Positions 9,981 through 22,592 of a DNA stretch of 64,000 nt are shown here, one piece after another. The translations under genes and the position numbers were made by a program. The notes under the pieces are model-generated. The model did no database searches. It was not told where the DNA came from and saw only the letters and a list, made by a program, of their open reading frames with translations. Source of the stretch: Pseudoneurospora amorphoporcata (taxonomy: Eukaryota; Ascomycota; Sordariomycetes; Sordariales; Sordariaceae); assembly GCA_033297205.1 (NCBI GenBank), contig MU859116.1:122367-186366 (forward strand), written 5' to 3'. How positions within the stretch are numbered: the stretch's first letter is position 1; the number at the start of each line of letters is the position of its first letter.

Positions 9981-10991
9981 ATGGACGCCGAAAACGAGAC
10001 CTTCTTCCCCAACATCCGGCGCTACCTCTCCCTCCCGGCCTCCCAACAAAAAACTGCCGATAAACCCAACCCCGTCTGCTCCATCTGCCTCGCCAATCCA
10101 TTGAAATGCTACCTGCTCAACAATTACGGCCCGATCGCCACCGTCGACTCCGAAGGTAACGAGCTCGAGCGCATGGCCATCCTCTACTGCGGCCACGTGG
10201 TCGGCTACGGCTGTCTGGAGGACTACATGTCGACCTGCTACAACAACTTCTCCCACTCCCACGACAAGGAGCACCTCCCCCGCTGCCCTACATGCCGCGA
10301 GTCGCTGATCAAAGATTGCGAAAAACCCTACTTCGAGGATGACGAGGATCAAGAGGGATACTACTTCGTGATCCCCTTCGTTATTGCTCCCTCGGCCCCT
10401 CCCGTCCCGGGCGGGCCCTCAGACGCGGGGGAGAACTACACCCATGGCAATCCCGTGCAGTTCAACATTCTCGACCGGGGCCAGATGGAGGCGATCGCGT
10501 TCAGTTTTGACAAGTGGCAGGATATCCCTCTCACCAAGTCGGAGGGCGGGCTGCTGCCGGCTAGTTGTCGGAGCTGCGATCCGGAGCTGTATCGGCGCGC
10601 TTACCGGACGTACGAGGCGCAGCAGGCGGCGCTGCTGGGGACGAGGCCGATGGTCATGAATAACACGCTTTATACGACCAAGGGGGCGCCACGGCTCGTG
10701 CCGGCTCCGCGGCCGTCTGTCTTTACGTCGGCTCCCAATAGGCCGAGTCACAATATTTGGAAGCTGGGGTTTTGCGTGGTGGCGCGGGTTCCGATGGAGG
10801 ATGGGACTGAGAATTGGACGCAAGTGCGCATGCGCGTGGGCGATAGGATAATGTATAATGCGACTTTGAGCGATGGAACTCCGGTTGAGATCCCGTTGGA
10901 GCCAAGGTGTTTGGGGCCGCCTAGGTTCGGGCCGATGCGGTTCGGACGACATCCGGGTGTGTTGCAGGGAGCAATGGGGGCAGGAAGGTAG
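9981..10991 (+). CDS. RING-finger-like protein of unknown role
   Basis: A single exon of 336 aa. The N-terminal third holds a zinc-binding pattern of RING type: CSIC (Cys33/Cys36), then YCGHVVGYGC (Cys70, His72, Cys78), Cys86 and RCPTC (Cys102/Cys105). The spacing between the first two pairs is long (about 33 residues), unlike a compact RING, so it may be a fungus-specific variant. A polyacidic EDDEDQE stretch follows. The middle and C-terminal parts are Pro-rich, end with Gly/Pro/Arg-rich sequence and carry no domain I recognise. There is no signal peptide. An E3 ubiquitin ligase function is suggested by the Cys/His pattern only. The start is supported by AAAATGG context. Confidence 0.72.
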   Translation: MDAENETFFPNIRRYLSLPASQQKTADKPNPVCSICLANPLKCYLLNNYGPIATVDSEGNELERMAILYCGHVVGYGCLEDYMSTCYNNFSHSHDKEHLPRCPTCRESLIKDCEKPYFEDDEDQEGYYFVIPFVIAPSAPPVPGGPSDAGENYTHGNPVQFNILDRGQMEAIAFSFDKWQDIPLTKSEGGLLPASCRSCDPELYRRAYRTYEAQQAALLGTRPMVMNNTLYTTKGAPRLVPAPRPSVFTSAPNRPSHNIWKLGFCVVARVPMEDGTENWTQVRMRVGDRIMYNATLSDGTPVEIPLEPRCLGPPRFGPMRFGRHPGVLQGAMGAGR

Positions 10992-12802
10992 TCGGGAAAA
11001 TTCTCCCTTTGGAATCCAATGGATCCAATGGAGAAGAAGACTCGATGTTTTGACCCTTTCTGTTGTCGGGTGTTATTGTATACCTAGGTAGCCATTGCGC
11101 TGTCATAATTGGGATGGATAGATAGACTTTTATATACCTGTACTTCATATGATCAACAATGAAACCGATTGGTGTAGCGAAAGGTGGCGCACTGGTTCGT
11201 CAATCGTTCAATATTCATGTCTGCAATGATGTGAATTAAACACTCACTTGGCCGAGTAATTAAAGCTGTTGAAGGTTCAGTGCCTGTCCGCCGCTAACAG
11301 AATATCAAGATATCATCAACAGAACGGCCTCATGGATATTCATATACACATGACTTTGGATGCCACCAGAATAGCTATCCTTTACCAACAGAGATGTTGC
11401 TCAAGCTGAGGAAGATGGGAAGCATCCAGACCTAGACACCCTGCTGGGTTGCATCTCTCGAGGTTCTTTATCTGTCACCCATATCATACTTTTGGTTGTT
11501 CCTCCCGAAACACACAACCCTCTTTTTAGCCTGCCAGAAACTCCCCTCAACCCCGGGACACCCCCACGTGCCGTCACACAGCACCAACAAACCCATGCAC
11601 TGAGTCACAGCACATCCCGCAGTGAATGTCGTGTCATCATCCCGTCCCTTTGTGTGGATGTTTCTTTGTTGATCAGAAATATAACGGCGGGACAAACACC
11701 TTGTGGATGGCGTCCAACGGGGCGGAATAATGTTGGAAACGGTAGAATTATTGGCTTGTTCACCACCACTCGGAGTCTTCGAGACGAAAAAGACAGTACT
11801 CAGTTTGAACTAAAATGTCGAAGATCCGTGATAATGACTTGGACGTGTGGCGATAAAGCCTTGAGGAGAAGCTGGGCAGAGGGGGGTAGAGTTGTCGGGA
11901 GCAATTGTTGACAGGAAGCAGAGTTGGGTAGGGAGAATGCCTCGCCTGGATGGGAATAAACACAGCAACGCTTTGGAGTAGGATCAGCCACGACTGCCCC
12001 AAGCCCTTGGATGTCTTCCAACAAGACGAATGAATCACGGGGATGGACACAAACCTGGAACTGTTGACCTGGTTCCTACAACTCCTGCCTTCAATCCAGA
12101 CAGAAAGACGCTCGGTTCGAAGTCAAATCCCGAGCGATGCATAATGACAACTCAAGAGTTTGGACATGCGACGCTAAGACAACAAGGTGAATCATGGGCG
12201 TGGAATTGTGCGGATTAGATAGATGCATACAGGAAGAAGAGCTCGGGAACAAGCGGCCGAGAAGAAGAATCCTAGAGGAAATTTCCCGCTTCGATGGTAA
12301 AGAAATACAGCAACCGCACTTGGGAAGTAGGGTTGGCCACGACAGCCACAACCCGACTCCCTGGAGCGCCTTCCAAGGAAATGAATGAACCGCGGAGAAG
12401 GAAGGAAGGATCGTTGACTTGTTACTTCCATCTGGCTCTTTCCGATCGAGGCGGGCGGGAGTTGGTTTGTATTGAGGTGTCGAAATCCGTGATGATTTGA
12501 ACGTACCGTCTATGACGTGCTAGAAGGGATAAGGCGGGTTTCGATGGTTGAGGTGATAACGTACCTCGCTCCACATCCCCTCAACGTTTTGGTATCGAGA
12601 TACCTGTATTTTACTTGAATAAATTAACATGCTTCTCTACTTGGATCTATCTCGCTTGGCAACCACCATAATCTCCATCGCTCACTTGGTGGCTCCCACA
12701 CAAACTGGGCTTCAGTTCCACGCTGTAGTTTCATTCAACACTTCACTTGGCCATGATTTGATCTCCATATGACCACATAACCAACTCGCTCTTCACAATG
12801 CC
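10992..12802. other. Convergent intergenic region containing a degenerate tandem duplication
   Basis: This 1.8 kb stretch lies between the 3' ends of the RING-like gene and blm10. It has no coding region I can support. Its main content is the diverged repeat listed separately (11795-12510). The rest (10992-11794 and 12511-12802) shows only simple AT-richer intergenic sequence. Confidence 0.4.
11795..12510. repeat. Degenerate direct repeat, period about 345 bp
   Basis: Two diverged copies and the start of a third are visible by eye. Copy A has TCGAAGATCCGTGATAATGA near 11818, CACAGCAACGCTTTGGAGTA near 11961, GCCACGACTGCCCCA near 11987 and GACGAATGAATCACGG near 12024. Copy B repeats the order: ACAGCAACCGCACTTGGGA near 12307, GCCACGACAGCCACAA near 12336, and GAAATGAATGAACCGCGG near 12377. 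A third start, GTCGAAATCCGTGATGATTT, lies near 12479. The repeat carries no frame I can support. Confidence 0.5.
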
Positions 12803-15800
12803 TTAAGCAAAGTAACTCTTCCACAACACGCCCTCCAAGTCCTCCAGTTGTTCGCTTGTAAAATACTGTGACAAATTTTAGCATATCTCCCCAATGCAGC
12901 CAAGATCTCAGACTCAACAAAGAGGAAACTCACCTTCTGATCAACAGTCCAACTATCCTGCCTCGTCTTCTTGAACTCCGCCAAAATCCCCTTGGTCGCC
13001 TTGCCCACCACACCGGGATCACTCGCCGCATGCGTCGCCAAGTGCGCCAACACCTCAGGCATCCACTTGGGCGGCGGCGTGGCATAGGGGAACGCCTCGA
13101 TGAGGGCGCCCAAGCCCAGCACGGCCGCATGCCGCCTGACAATCTGCTTCTGCACGTCCACGGGTGTGTCGGTGCCCGGCAACTTGCGCTTGGGCATCGG
13201 GTTCATCTTCAGCTGCAGCTGGAAGCGGTCCTTGAGCTGCTCGATGATGGGGTTGCGAATGCTTTCCGGCGAGCACCTTATCATGCCAGCGAGCGTGGCG
13301 CTGGCACCATCGCGGACTTCGAGTTGCACATCGGACAACATGTCGCCGACGGCGTCGAAAAGCATTTGTCGCTGGGCCGGCTGGGTTAGGAAAAGCCGAC
13401 GGAAGTAGACGACTTGCATGTTGACCAGAGCGCGTAGGCGCTGATGCCATGAGGTAGCCGTCTTGCCGACGCGGATCAGGGCGACGATGAAAGCGTCGTC
13501 CTCGCCGGACCGGAAGGGGATATTAGGCATGTGTCGGTAGACGTGGTATGCGAGCCGCATGAGCTCGGGGTCTTCCTTGACGTCCATCATGTGTAGCAGC
13601 TGGTCGATGAACGGCTCGGGGAAGAATGGCACAAGCTGGATGCATTCCTGGGAGGCGAGCATGCTGTCCAGCCACACAAGTACCGTCTTGGAACCAGACG
13701 TATAGCTGGACGGTGTCTGTTGTCCGGGAGTGCGCTCATGACGCCACTTCTCGAGACGATCAAAGACCTCGCGGATCGTGGCCGTGAACTCCTCATTTGC
13801 CTTGTAAGGGCGGATACCGATCGAGGAGGCACTCTTGTTTTGCTCAAGAAGAGCTGAAACATTGGGGAAAGACTCGTGGTATCTGGTCCGGTAAATCGTT
13901 GCAATGACTCTACCGATGGATTCTCGCACGGACTTGTAAGGATGATCGATATGAGCAAGGAAGTCTTCGAGGATGGGCCTGTCACGCCGGAAATGCCAGC
14001 CAGCATCGTTGATGATGAACTCGAGCAGCTGAATCTTGGCGGACTCCTTGAAGGCTGCATTAGAGTTCATATCAAGGCGGAAGTTGGCCAAAGAGTCGAT
14101 CAACTCCTTCGAACGTCGAGGGTCCTTGGAATCAACGGTGAGATGAAGACACGTCATCCAGTACTGCAGGTTATCCGGTGTCAAATCGTCCGCGATCACC
14201 TTGAGCATCAAGGGTGCCGCGAAAGCCCAGACCTTGTCGCGGAACTCGCGGGGGTCATCGCTGCTTCCGGACAACATGGCTCCAACGATTTCTGCCGTAG
14301 CCCGGTGCTGGTGCTTGTCGCTGCCATCTCCGTATATCTCCTTCGTCAACTCAACGATGTCGTCAAACGTGGCAGCAGTCTGGCCATAGTTCATGAGGTC
14401 AAACACCTGCATAAGAAGAACGACGTTGGACATTCGGAATCTGTCTGCGCCGGCATCTCTGGGTTCCTGCTTGAGGTACTCGAAGCATTGCTTGAACCAG
14501 TCACGGGTCAAAAGCTTTCCGATTTGTTGACGGGCAGCTGTCTCGACCTCGTCATATGCCAGGAATGGCTCCGGGTTCGCAGATGAGGCGATGAACTTCT
14601 TACCCCACACCAACCAACCAGGATGATCGCTATCGACGAAGTACTTGATCTCGTCACTGGTCTCAAACTGGGCGAGGAACTTCTGGGTCACCTCAGGATC
14701 GTCTACAGGAACGGGAACCTCAAACTTATTGTCTCCGATATCCTGCTCTAGCAAGTACTTCTCATAGCTGTGCTGGTAGACCGCCCTCATGTCAATGGAG
14801 GTACATAGTCCGCTAAATGCAGCCAGATAAGTCGAGCGGAGGCCGGGATGCGGATCATTCGTGCCGGTGACGACCAGTTCGATGAACTCAGGAGGCGCTA
14901 GTGTCTCGAACCGAAGAGACATGTTGAGTGCAAACATAGCACACCTCGTAGCGACCTTCCAATGTGAAGCCTTGGCCTTATTGATCAACTCCAAGCCCAA
15001 TGCAGCCTTCTTCTCCTCAACCTTGGCGCGACGCTCTTTAATGAACTCATGACGCCGGGTGATGGCCGCTGAGAAGTCTTGCGACGGTTGAATGGTGTCA
15101 GCGATGGAGCGATCGAACAGGATCATACGCTCAAACGGCTTGCCGAAATCAATCAGCGGGTAGAGAGCTGTGGCGCCCAGATTCTGAATAGACGTCTTGT
15201 CTACACTAGCGGTTTCGATGTAGAGCTTCATCAGCTCAGGAGCGAACCGCCAGTCTTTCATGGACGTCTTGAGCAGGGTGGTGAAGAAGAGGGTATACAT
15301 GGCGCCCTTGATACGGTCATGATCCACGTCATCCAGTGCCTTACGCAAAGCCTTGAGGATGACTGGAATAACAAGAGGCCTTCCACCAATGATGACCTTA
15401 AGTGAGGAGTCTTGAGCACTTTGTGCGACCCGACGAACATCCGCATATGATGAAGTGCAAGACTCAGCAAGATCCATGAGCAGACGTCGATCCAGCTCAC
15501 TGCTTGTACGATACGCCGAGTTGTACTTAACACGCTGGAGCTGGTACGCATCCGCACGCTTGATCAAGAGCGGCCGAGGATAGACCTTTCGTAGACCGGA
15601 GATCTTGAACGGAGAAATATCGGCCTTGTACAGGCGAGTCAAACGCTCCAAGGGGTGGGCAGAACGTTCAATTCCCACGTCTGTAATCCACGTTCTGTAA
15701 GCACTATACAGAGCCGTGAAGCACGCAACGTCATCCTGCTGGTTTGCGTTCAGGAAGGAGTGGGTTTGCAACAGTGTCCTCCCGACTTCCTCACGAAGAT

Positions 15801-18732
15801 CGTGCACGCGATGGTAGAGGGGATCATCCGTGGTCAAGACGTATCCAGCGGGGTACCGGAATGTGCGCTTGAGCTCGTCGTCGTCGGCGATTTCGGCCAG
15901 AGGATCATCGTCCTCTTCCATGATTGTGTCACCTGCCGCGTCAGGATCCCCGCTGGAGCCACTTGCTTCTCCCGACGCACGGAGAGGGTCGAAAAGAGTT
16001 GAGACGCCTGAGATCAAAAGACGAAGTGCTGTCAAGCTCCGTGACAGCTCGTCTGACCACTCCTTGTTCTTTCCCTTTCTGCTAACCGGAGGATCATCAC
16101 TCATCAGCTGCATGAGTCTCTCCGTAGCACCACGGGCCTCGCTCTCGAAAAGCTCAACTGCGAAGGCAACTTCGGCGGGAGACGACCGGTGCCACTTGAT
16201 AGTGAGTTCAGATGGCGCAGTCGTACGGCCCCAGTCGCTGACGTCGATACCGCGGGCAATGACATTGGGCTCAAACAGAGCATTGTCGATTGGGTAGGTG
16301 TGGGTAAGGTTGAGCAGCAAATGATGGACGTAGTTGGAGATGTGAATGGTGGGCAGACCACGGCATTTCTCTTGCATATACTTGGCGATGCCGAAAAGCT
16401 CATCCTTGTATTTGAGAACCTCACTGCCGACGTGGACCACGCACATGCTCAGCATGCTCACATGCCAGACCAGAGCTCTGTCCCTGGGAAGCACTTCGGT
16501 GCCACTGCTTCGATCTGATGCAGCACCGTTGTAGTCAATCTCATTGCGGATGTTGACAATCAGCATGGGAATGAAGACTTTAAGCGTCTTTTCCGGGTTG
16601 ACCTTGCAAAGGGCATTGCAAATCCACGCCATGGCATCCCGAGCTTGATGTACTACATGCGTTGACACAAAGTTCGCAAGCTTCTCCAGCGCAGAGTCGA
16701 AGAGCTGAGGAGAGAGGGACGCGAACAGAGGCGTCAGCGCAGCAGGGAGCGTGTTGATCACGTTATCCTCTGGTGAACCGGTTCGTAGATGGCTCGCATC
16801 TGGAAGATTCTCTAACAAGGCAAAAACCTTTCCAAGGAGAGCCATGACAAACTCTCCAAGGCCAGCGGTCGAGGATCGAAGGATGTTTGCTTCGTCTTCA
16901 TCACTGAGCTCCATGTTGTAGTTGATCTTCACATCTTGTCCCTCGCGCTCCATTCTCTCCATTTCACCCTGGACCCAGTTGATGGCAAGGCTCGTGTCGT
17001 GAATGTCGTGATTCTCATCAACCAGCGGGACAAAAGGAATGCTGTATGCCACACTTTGGATAAAGTTCAGGGTGTACTGTGTCTTGTTGAGGTCGTTCGC
17101 ATCAATGCCAGGAAGGGCCAAAGCCAGAAGAGCGGTAATGTGGCAGCGGTACCCCTTTTGCTTCGACATGATGTTGGCGATCATTTGAAGACTGCAGAGA
17201 CTCGATGTCGTCCGATGCACCTCTACAAGCCCTTGCAAGCTTGGGTAGAATCGCTGGAGGGCACCCGGAAGCATCAGGTCTGGCTCGAGGTATGTGAGCC
17301 CTTGCAAGGCGGTATAATAGTAATTAACGACCTTGGAGCTCTTGGCGAAGAGGCCCATGAAGACAACCTCTCTGAGGGAGAGCACGAATCGCTTCTTCAA
17401 GTCGTCGTTTATCCGACGGTCTGCGGGAATACCCAGCTCGGCGCTCTGCTCACGATTCCAGCGTGAAACGAAAATATCGGTCAAGAAGAAAGTCAACTGG
17501 GCGAGAAACATGGACCACGCTCCCTGGTTCGAAGGGTGGAAGAAGGTGTCTATTGACTCCATTAGACCCTCAAGGTTGGACATGATGGAACTTTCCTGAT
17601 CAAGGCAAAGAGGTGATATCGAGTGTACAATCCACCTAGCAACCATGTAGGGTACCGGGTACTTTTTCTTGTCCTTTTCCAAATAAATCCCCAGCCCAGA
17701 GGAATAATCAAGCGAGGCGTATGGTGAGTTGGCTTGCCCGACCGGAATTTCCGTCAGTCGTAGAATGGCTGTAAAGATGAGGTCGGATTGTTCGCGAGTG
17801 AAGATGCCGTGCTCAGTGAATGGAACATGTGTGCAGCTTAGATAGTCCCTGGCCATTCGGGAAAAGATGTCAATGAAGCCCACGTCATAGGCCTTGGACC
17901 GGGTCATGAGGGACCACAAGTGGAAGAAGGTGGGCAAGAAGTCAGAGGGAGCTGACTGAGGCTCGGTTGGGGGTGCTGGACCGGTTGGCAGCAGCGTGTT
18001 GATAGCGCCGGCCACGATGTAGGCATTGGACAAGTCGGAAGTGCTGAAGTAGGGCAGCAGCTCGTCCAAGATTGCGCGGCGCTCCTTGGGATCAAAGTAG
18101 ACACTCCCGTGAAGACAGAGCTTCATAATGTGTTTTTGAGCACGTTTCCTGCTACCTTGGTGAGGGGCCGTTTCCGAAGGGAACACCAGACCCTTGAGCT
18201 CTTTCCAGAGCGGTCGCCAGTCCAGTGTCAAATCCTCGATCGGCTTCAGGTAGTGCCGCTTGCGCGTCAACGTGACTACCATTCTCGCGAACCTATCAGC
18301 TGTGTTGATGTCAAGGCCGGGGGCGAGCGCCAGATGGTAGTAGAGACGGGCGAGACGGGCCCGAAGCTCCCTGGTCATCTCAAACTTGAGGTTTAGCCAT
18401 CCCTGAAGCTCGCGAGTCCAGTGAACAGCACCTGGAGAGAAGTCCTCGGCCATTACAGAGATGTAGAGGTTCTTGAGGATGCCATTCAAAGCGGCATCCC
18501 TGTGCGACTCCTCCTCGACATCGAATGGAAGCAGGCGGAAGTAGCTGAATGTTCGGGGACGGTAGCGCTTCTGGTCATCTTGGTCTGAGCCATTGGCACA
18601 TGGCAGTCCGGGCGACGTGGCGCGGGAGATGGTGTCGGCGGAGGCCAGTAAACCGCCGAGGAACATGGAATGCGCTCCTTCGGCAGCGAAGTGGCCAGCG
18701 GCACCGGGATGCGCGTCTAGGGACTCGTCCAT
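12803..18732 (-). CDS. blm10: Proteasome activator BLM10/PA200 family
   Basis: Two exons (18732-12934 and 12865-12803) encode 1953 aa. The 68-nt intron has GTGAGT and CACAG borders; reading through it would give a false C-terminus. Blm10/PA200 forms a large HEAT-like solenoid dome on the 20S proteasome in nucleus and cytosol, opening the gate for peptides and acetylated histones. The protein is alpha-helical throughout, begins MDESLDAHPG, and carries TFSYFRLLPFDVEEES and LTLDWRPLWKELKGLV, typical of the family N-terminus. Its length is in the usual 1800-2150 range. The spliced C-terminus reads SEQLEDLEGVLWKSYFA, so the last three residues are YFA. This is an HbYX-like tail that normally inserts between alpha subunits. 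The penultimate residue is Phe rather than the Tyr of yeast (YYA). Confidence 0.95.
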
Positions 18733-20551
18733 GATTTGATATAGTAGGTCGGCTAAGCCAAGGGGCTCCCTGTAGGCTGGCTTGACGAAGCGCTTGGGGA
18801 AAGAGCTTCGAGGGCGTGGTCACACGACACCGTTGGGGTTGAGGGGTTGCCGTGTTTGACAGATTAGCGAAATCGGCCGGGTCCCAGACACGAGGCTGTG
18901 ATGCGGCTGCCGTGGGGTTGTGGTAGTGTGGGAGTTTGTCGGGGGAGATCGCAAATGGAAAAGCGGTTCGGGGCCGGCTTAGTTCAGTTATTTCGATATG
19001 ACGGTAGCTGATCGGAAAGTCTGCAACATTGACTCGGAGGCAAAGGCGTGGTACGGATGGACGGATAGCGGATGTTTAAGTAGTGGTAATGGTTCGAGGC
19101 AAATGGATTGCGACAGCCGTCAACTGCCTATTACGACCAGCTTCGGTGTTGAAGACAAGCTGAGGGGACCTGGGAGAACGGAAAGTCGGAGTTAGCTTAC
19201 GTTTCCCTGCGTCGTAATGGCCGAATCTGGAAGGGGCCGCAAGGCTGAAGGAGTAGTCGTAATGGTATAGCAATGGGAGTGGTGATGGTGATGGCAATGA
19301 TATTTAGCAAAATCCCAATGTTTGAAGATGCGTTGACAAGGGGGGCCAAGGGTTCAAGTTGTCTTTCAAGCTCAGGACATACGTGACTGTGAACGTCTCT
19401 TGTGTTGATGTGTGTTCAAGTTGGTTTGGTAGGCAGCAGGAGGTCCCCAAAGGACTTGGTCAAGGCTGGATTATGGTTGGAATATTGAAGTCGGATGGAT
19501 GGCTCCTGTCATGGCATGGGGATGGCATTCAGACCCGGGAGAAAGTGGAGGGGGGATGGATGATGGACCTGGAACTTAACTTACAGAAACCTGTCCATCC
19601 AGCAAAACAAGCAATCGCCACCGGCAGATCCAGTCTCGCGTAAAACAGCTTCGTACCTACGTATGAATACTTATACTGGATACCTAAAAAGAGAAGGAAA
19701 AAAAAAAAAAGATGACTCCAAAAGGAAGGGACGGATATGGATGCGGCGAGCGATAGGTAACGTGTCAGGGGACACGGGTTAGGCAAGGGCTGATGATGCA
19801 CGACGACGGGATGTTTTTGGATGCTTCCTTTAAAACTCCTTCTCAAGCTGTTGCAGTGATGCCGGAAATGGAGGGGAACAATGGCGGCGGGCAGGGAGCT
19901 TGGGCCTGGCTGTGATGGGGGAAGCTAGAGGGGCCCATTCCTTATCTTATCGCTACCATGATTATGTACAAGGAATGGAATAGTTGGTGGATCCCGTAGA
20001 GGTACATACACTTACGTACCCGCTGGTTGTGAGTGCTTACCTCATCATGCTGAACAAGTGGATACGACGATGCAGGGGACATTTGAACAATGACATGCTT
20101 CATTTTCTCTTTTTCTCTTCTGCGATTTACAAAAGCAAACACCGTGATGCTGTCGCCGATTACTTCTCCTTGACGAACCAAAATGAGCTTATCCGCTCTC
20201 AAATGCGCGCCTTCCAAGGTGGTGGCATACTACTTACGAGACCAGGGATAATGTGCGACTGGCTGTCCACTGTATTCTAATGAATCGTTTCTTTGTCCGT
20301 GCAACATGCCGTCCATCCTTCACAAACAGCAATAGCGGTATCACCAACTCGCACGAATGAAGGAGCCAACACGTCGAACCATAAAACTTTCGTCCTCGGT
20401 TTAGTATCTTTGGATCCCCGTTCGCTGCCCCCCCCCCAATGCGGTACACATCTCGCTTCCTGCCTTGGGCTTGATTTCGGTTTCTCCCGGGCTTTACCAC
20501 TTCTGTCAGACGCAAACATCAACGCCGTGAACAGGAGCAGCTTCGAAAATA
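18733..20551. other. Intergenic region upstream of blm10
   Basis: This 1.8 kb stretch lies between the start of blm10 (minus) and the 3' end of the small minus-strand gene at 20552. Features are simple tracts only: an A-rich run at 19689-19711 and a C9 tract at 20429-20437. No frame has convincing coding character. Confidence 0.4.
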
Positions 20552-20899
20552 TCACTCCTCCTCAGAAGGCTCGGATTCTTGAGCACGTTCTTCCTCCCTC
20601 TTCGTCTCTGCACTCTTTGCCTTTGGCTTCCCCTTCTTTGGTTCGTTCTTGCTCCCCGCCTCGTTTTCATAATCTCCTCCTCGTGCTTCGTACTCTTTGG
20701 CAAGCTTCATACCCTTCCATGCAGACCATTGGCCAACGCCGTCGCCCGACTTGTTGGGCTCTTGTTTGATCTCTAACCGCGAGACTATTAGCATGCCGTC
20801 CTAGTCTATGATGAAGGATAATTGGGCTGTTCGCGTTATACCTTCTTTGAGCCCCTCGCGGAGCTCTGGGTCGGTGGGCTTGCCTTTGCTGCTTGGCAT
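20552..20899 (-). CDS. Small conserved-looking hydrophilic protein
   Basis: Two exons (20899-20842, 20772-20552), with a 69-nt GTATAA/TTAG intron, give 92 aa. The sequence starts MPSSKGKPTDPELREGLKE and continues after the junction with IKQEPNKSGDGVGQWSAWKG, then KLAKEYEARGGDYENEAGS. It ends in a Lys/Glu-rich tail, EEERAQESEPSEEE. The shape (KGKPTDPxLRE ... GQWSAWKAxxxAKxYExxGGDYEN) resembles a short uncharacterised protein I associate with many ascomycetes. No catalytic residues, signal peptide or membrane segment are present. Function is unknown. The neat intron and internal conservation pattern make it a likely real gene despite its size. Confidence 0.7.
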
Positions 20900-21572
20900 C
20901 TTAGTGGGTGAATGCGTGTAATTGAACAGCGATGGATGTTGTTGGATTTGTGTCGATATTTCCAACACTTCAGGTGTCTGGAGGTAGATGCTCTGAAGTC
21001 TCTTGCATCTGTTACGACCACGGGCACTTATATATGAAACTTCATCCAGTGTGATGTAACCATCTATTGACATGGCTGGCTTAAAGGTCACCGATTGCGG
21101 AAGTTCTCTGCTTTACTACGCATCAGCTGCAAACGAGAGGTGTAGAGGGAAGGGCCAGGATTGCCGCATACCAATTACATCACTGCTCAGGGTGTTCAAA
21201 CAGCTACATGGCCCGCTTTGACAGTAATCACAGTACAAAGACAGCCCAATACCAACACTGAAATGGGAAAGGAAATGTCTCACACTCACGATGCCGATCC
21301 CATTACCACGGAGACAGCCGTCCTGCTGAACCAGATCACCGACATCAACCCATGCTCACTCCCGCTTGTACATTTTGACACATGGCTGGCGACCTTGTCC
21401 ACGTCGGAATGTGGTGATGAAGGCACTCGGCATAGCAGAGAATTCAATCCATCGTAACATCCTATGATACGCTTAAGATGCGCGACTAAGAACGAGGTAT
21501 TTGGTTTATTCACGAAGCTCCTAATGACAATCCAACAAACTGAACTAATAAGGCCATACGAGGCTCCAGCAT
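20900..21572. other. Intergenic region
   Basis: This contains the promoter of the 92-aa gene (minus) and the 3' region of the methyltransferase gene (minus). I see no further gene. Confidence 0.4.
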
Positions 21573-22592
21573 CTAGTTCTTGACAGCATAGATCTTGTAA
21601 GAACCAACCCACTCGTTGAGATCTTCCTTCTTTTCAACCTCAGCCTCGGGCTTTGCAGCGGGCTTGCAGCACGACGACTCCTTCTTCTCAACAGGCTTGC
21701 AGCAAGAGGAGGAAGCAGCAGGGGCAGCAGGCTTGCAGCACGAAGAAGAAGCCTTCTCCGCCTCCTTGACCGTTCCAGGGGGAGCGCAGCACCCGCCCCT
21801 GTTGCCCTCCTCATCCGTATCCAAATAAACATTAATATCCGCGCCCGTATCCTGAATCAGCACCTGCTCAAAGCCCGCATCCTTCAGCCAGTTCTCATAC
21901 TGCTGCTTCTCGCTCGCGCCCGCAATGCAGCCGACATACATGGCGATGTCATTCCTCAACTTCTCTGGTAACGGCTTCTTGGCGAGGATATCGCTGACAG
22001 CAACACGGCCGCCGGACTTCAAGACGCGGTGCATCTCCTTGAAGACCAAGGGCTTCTCGGCCTCAGGGACGAGGTTGATGACGCAGTTGGAGATGATGCA
22101 GTCGGCAATGCCGGACTCGACGGGGATGGAGGTGATGGACCCTTTGATGAAAGAGACCTGAGAGTCCGGGAAACCGCGGGAGGACTTGAGTGCGTTAGCC
22201 CGGGCCAGCATGTCGTCGTTGAAGTCGATGCCGATGGAGCGGCCGGTGGGACCGACGCGGTGCGCGGCGAGGAAGACGTCGAAGCCGGCGCCGGAGCCGA
22301 GGTCGATTACTGTTTCGCCCTGGTTTGTTGTTGTTGTCAGCATGGGAGTTGAATAAGTTGAGGAATGGAATACAAAGGGACATGTACGGACCTCACGCAG
22401 GCTGGTAATGGCAAGGGGGTTACCGCAGCTCAACCCGAGGTTGGCGCCTTCAGGAATGTTGGCGAGTTCTTCCTCGGTGTAGCCGAAGGACTTGGCGACG
22501 GTTTCGCCATACTTGACGCTGGTGGTCTGGGAGGCGGCACTGTAGTGCTTGGCGACCTCCTCGTAGATTTGGGAAGTATCTCTGGTATCCAT
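21573..22592 (-). CDS. Arsenite S-adenosylmethionine methyltransferase (AS3MT/ArsM-like)
   Basis: Two exons (22592-22392, 22319-21573) give 315 aa. The 72-nt intron (GTCCGT...CCAG) is a multiple of three, so the frame reads through it. The SAM-binding motif is [11 protein letters not shown] (71-81), followed by [10 protein letters not shown]. The three Cys positions used by ArsM enzymes for As(III) are present: GLSCGNPLA (Cys56), [10 protein letters not shown] (Cys146) and YVGCIAGA (Cys198). The C-terminal quarter carries four Cys-Cys pairs, at GGCC (244-245) and in three repeats of SSCCKP (261-262, 273-274, 284-285), a likely extra metal(loid)-binding tail. The expected activity is methylation of arsenite to volatile or excretable methylarsenicals in the cytosol. 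It is divergent from the bZIP gene at 23234. Confidence 0.9.
   Translation of the reverse strand: MDTRDTSQIYEEVAKHYSAASQTTSVKYGETVAKSFGYTEEELANIPEGANLGLSCGNPLAITSLREVRTCPFVFHSSTYSTPMLTTTTNQGETVIDLGSGAGFDVFLAAHRVGPTGRSIGIDFNDDMLARANALKSSRGFPDSQVSFIKGSITSIPVESGIADCIISNCVINLVPEAEKPLVFKEMHRVLKSGGRVAVSDILAKKPLPEKLRNDIAMYVGCIAGASEKQQYENWLKDAGFEQVLIQDTGADINVYLDTDEEGNRGGCCAPPGTVKEAEKASSSCCKPAAPAASSSCCKPVEKKESSCCKPAAKPEAEVEKKEDLNEWVGSYKIYAVKN

Noticed and set aside
16936..17466. 176-codon plus-strand ORF
   Set aside because: Antisense shadow within blm10.
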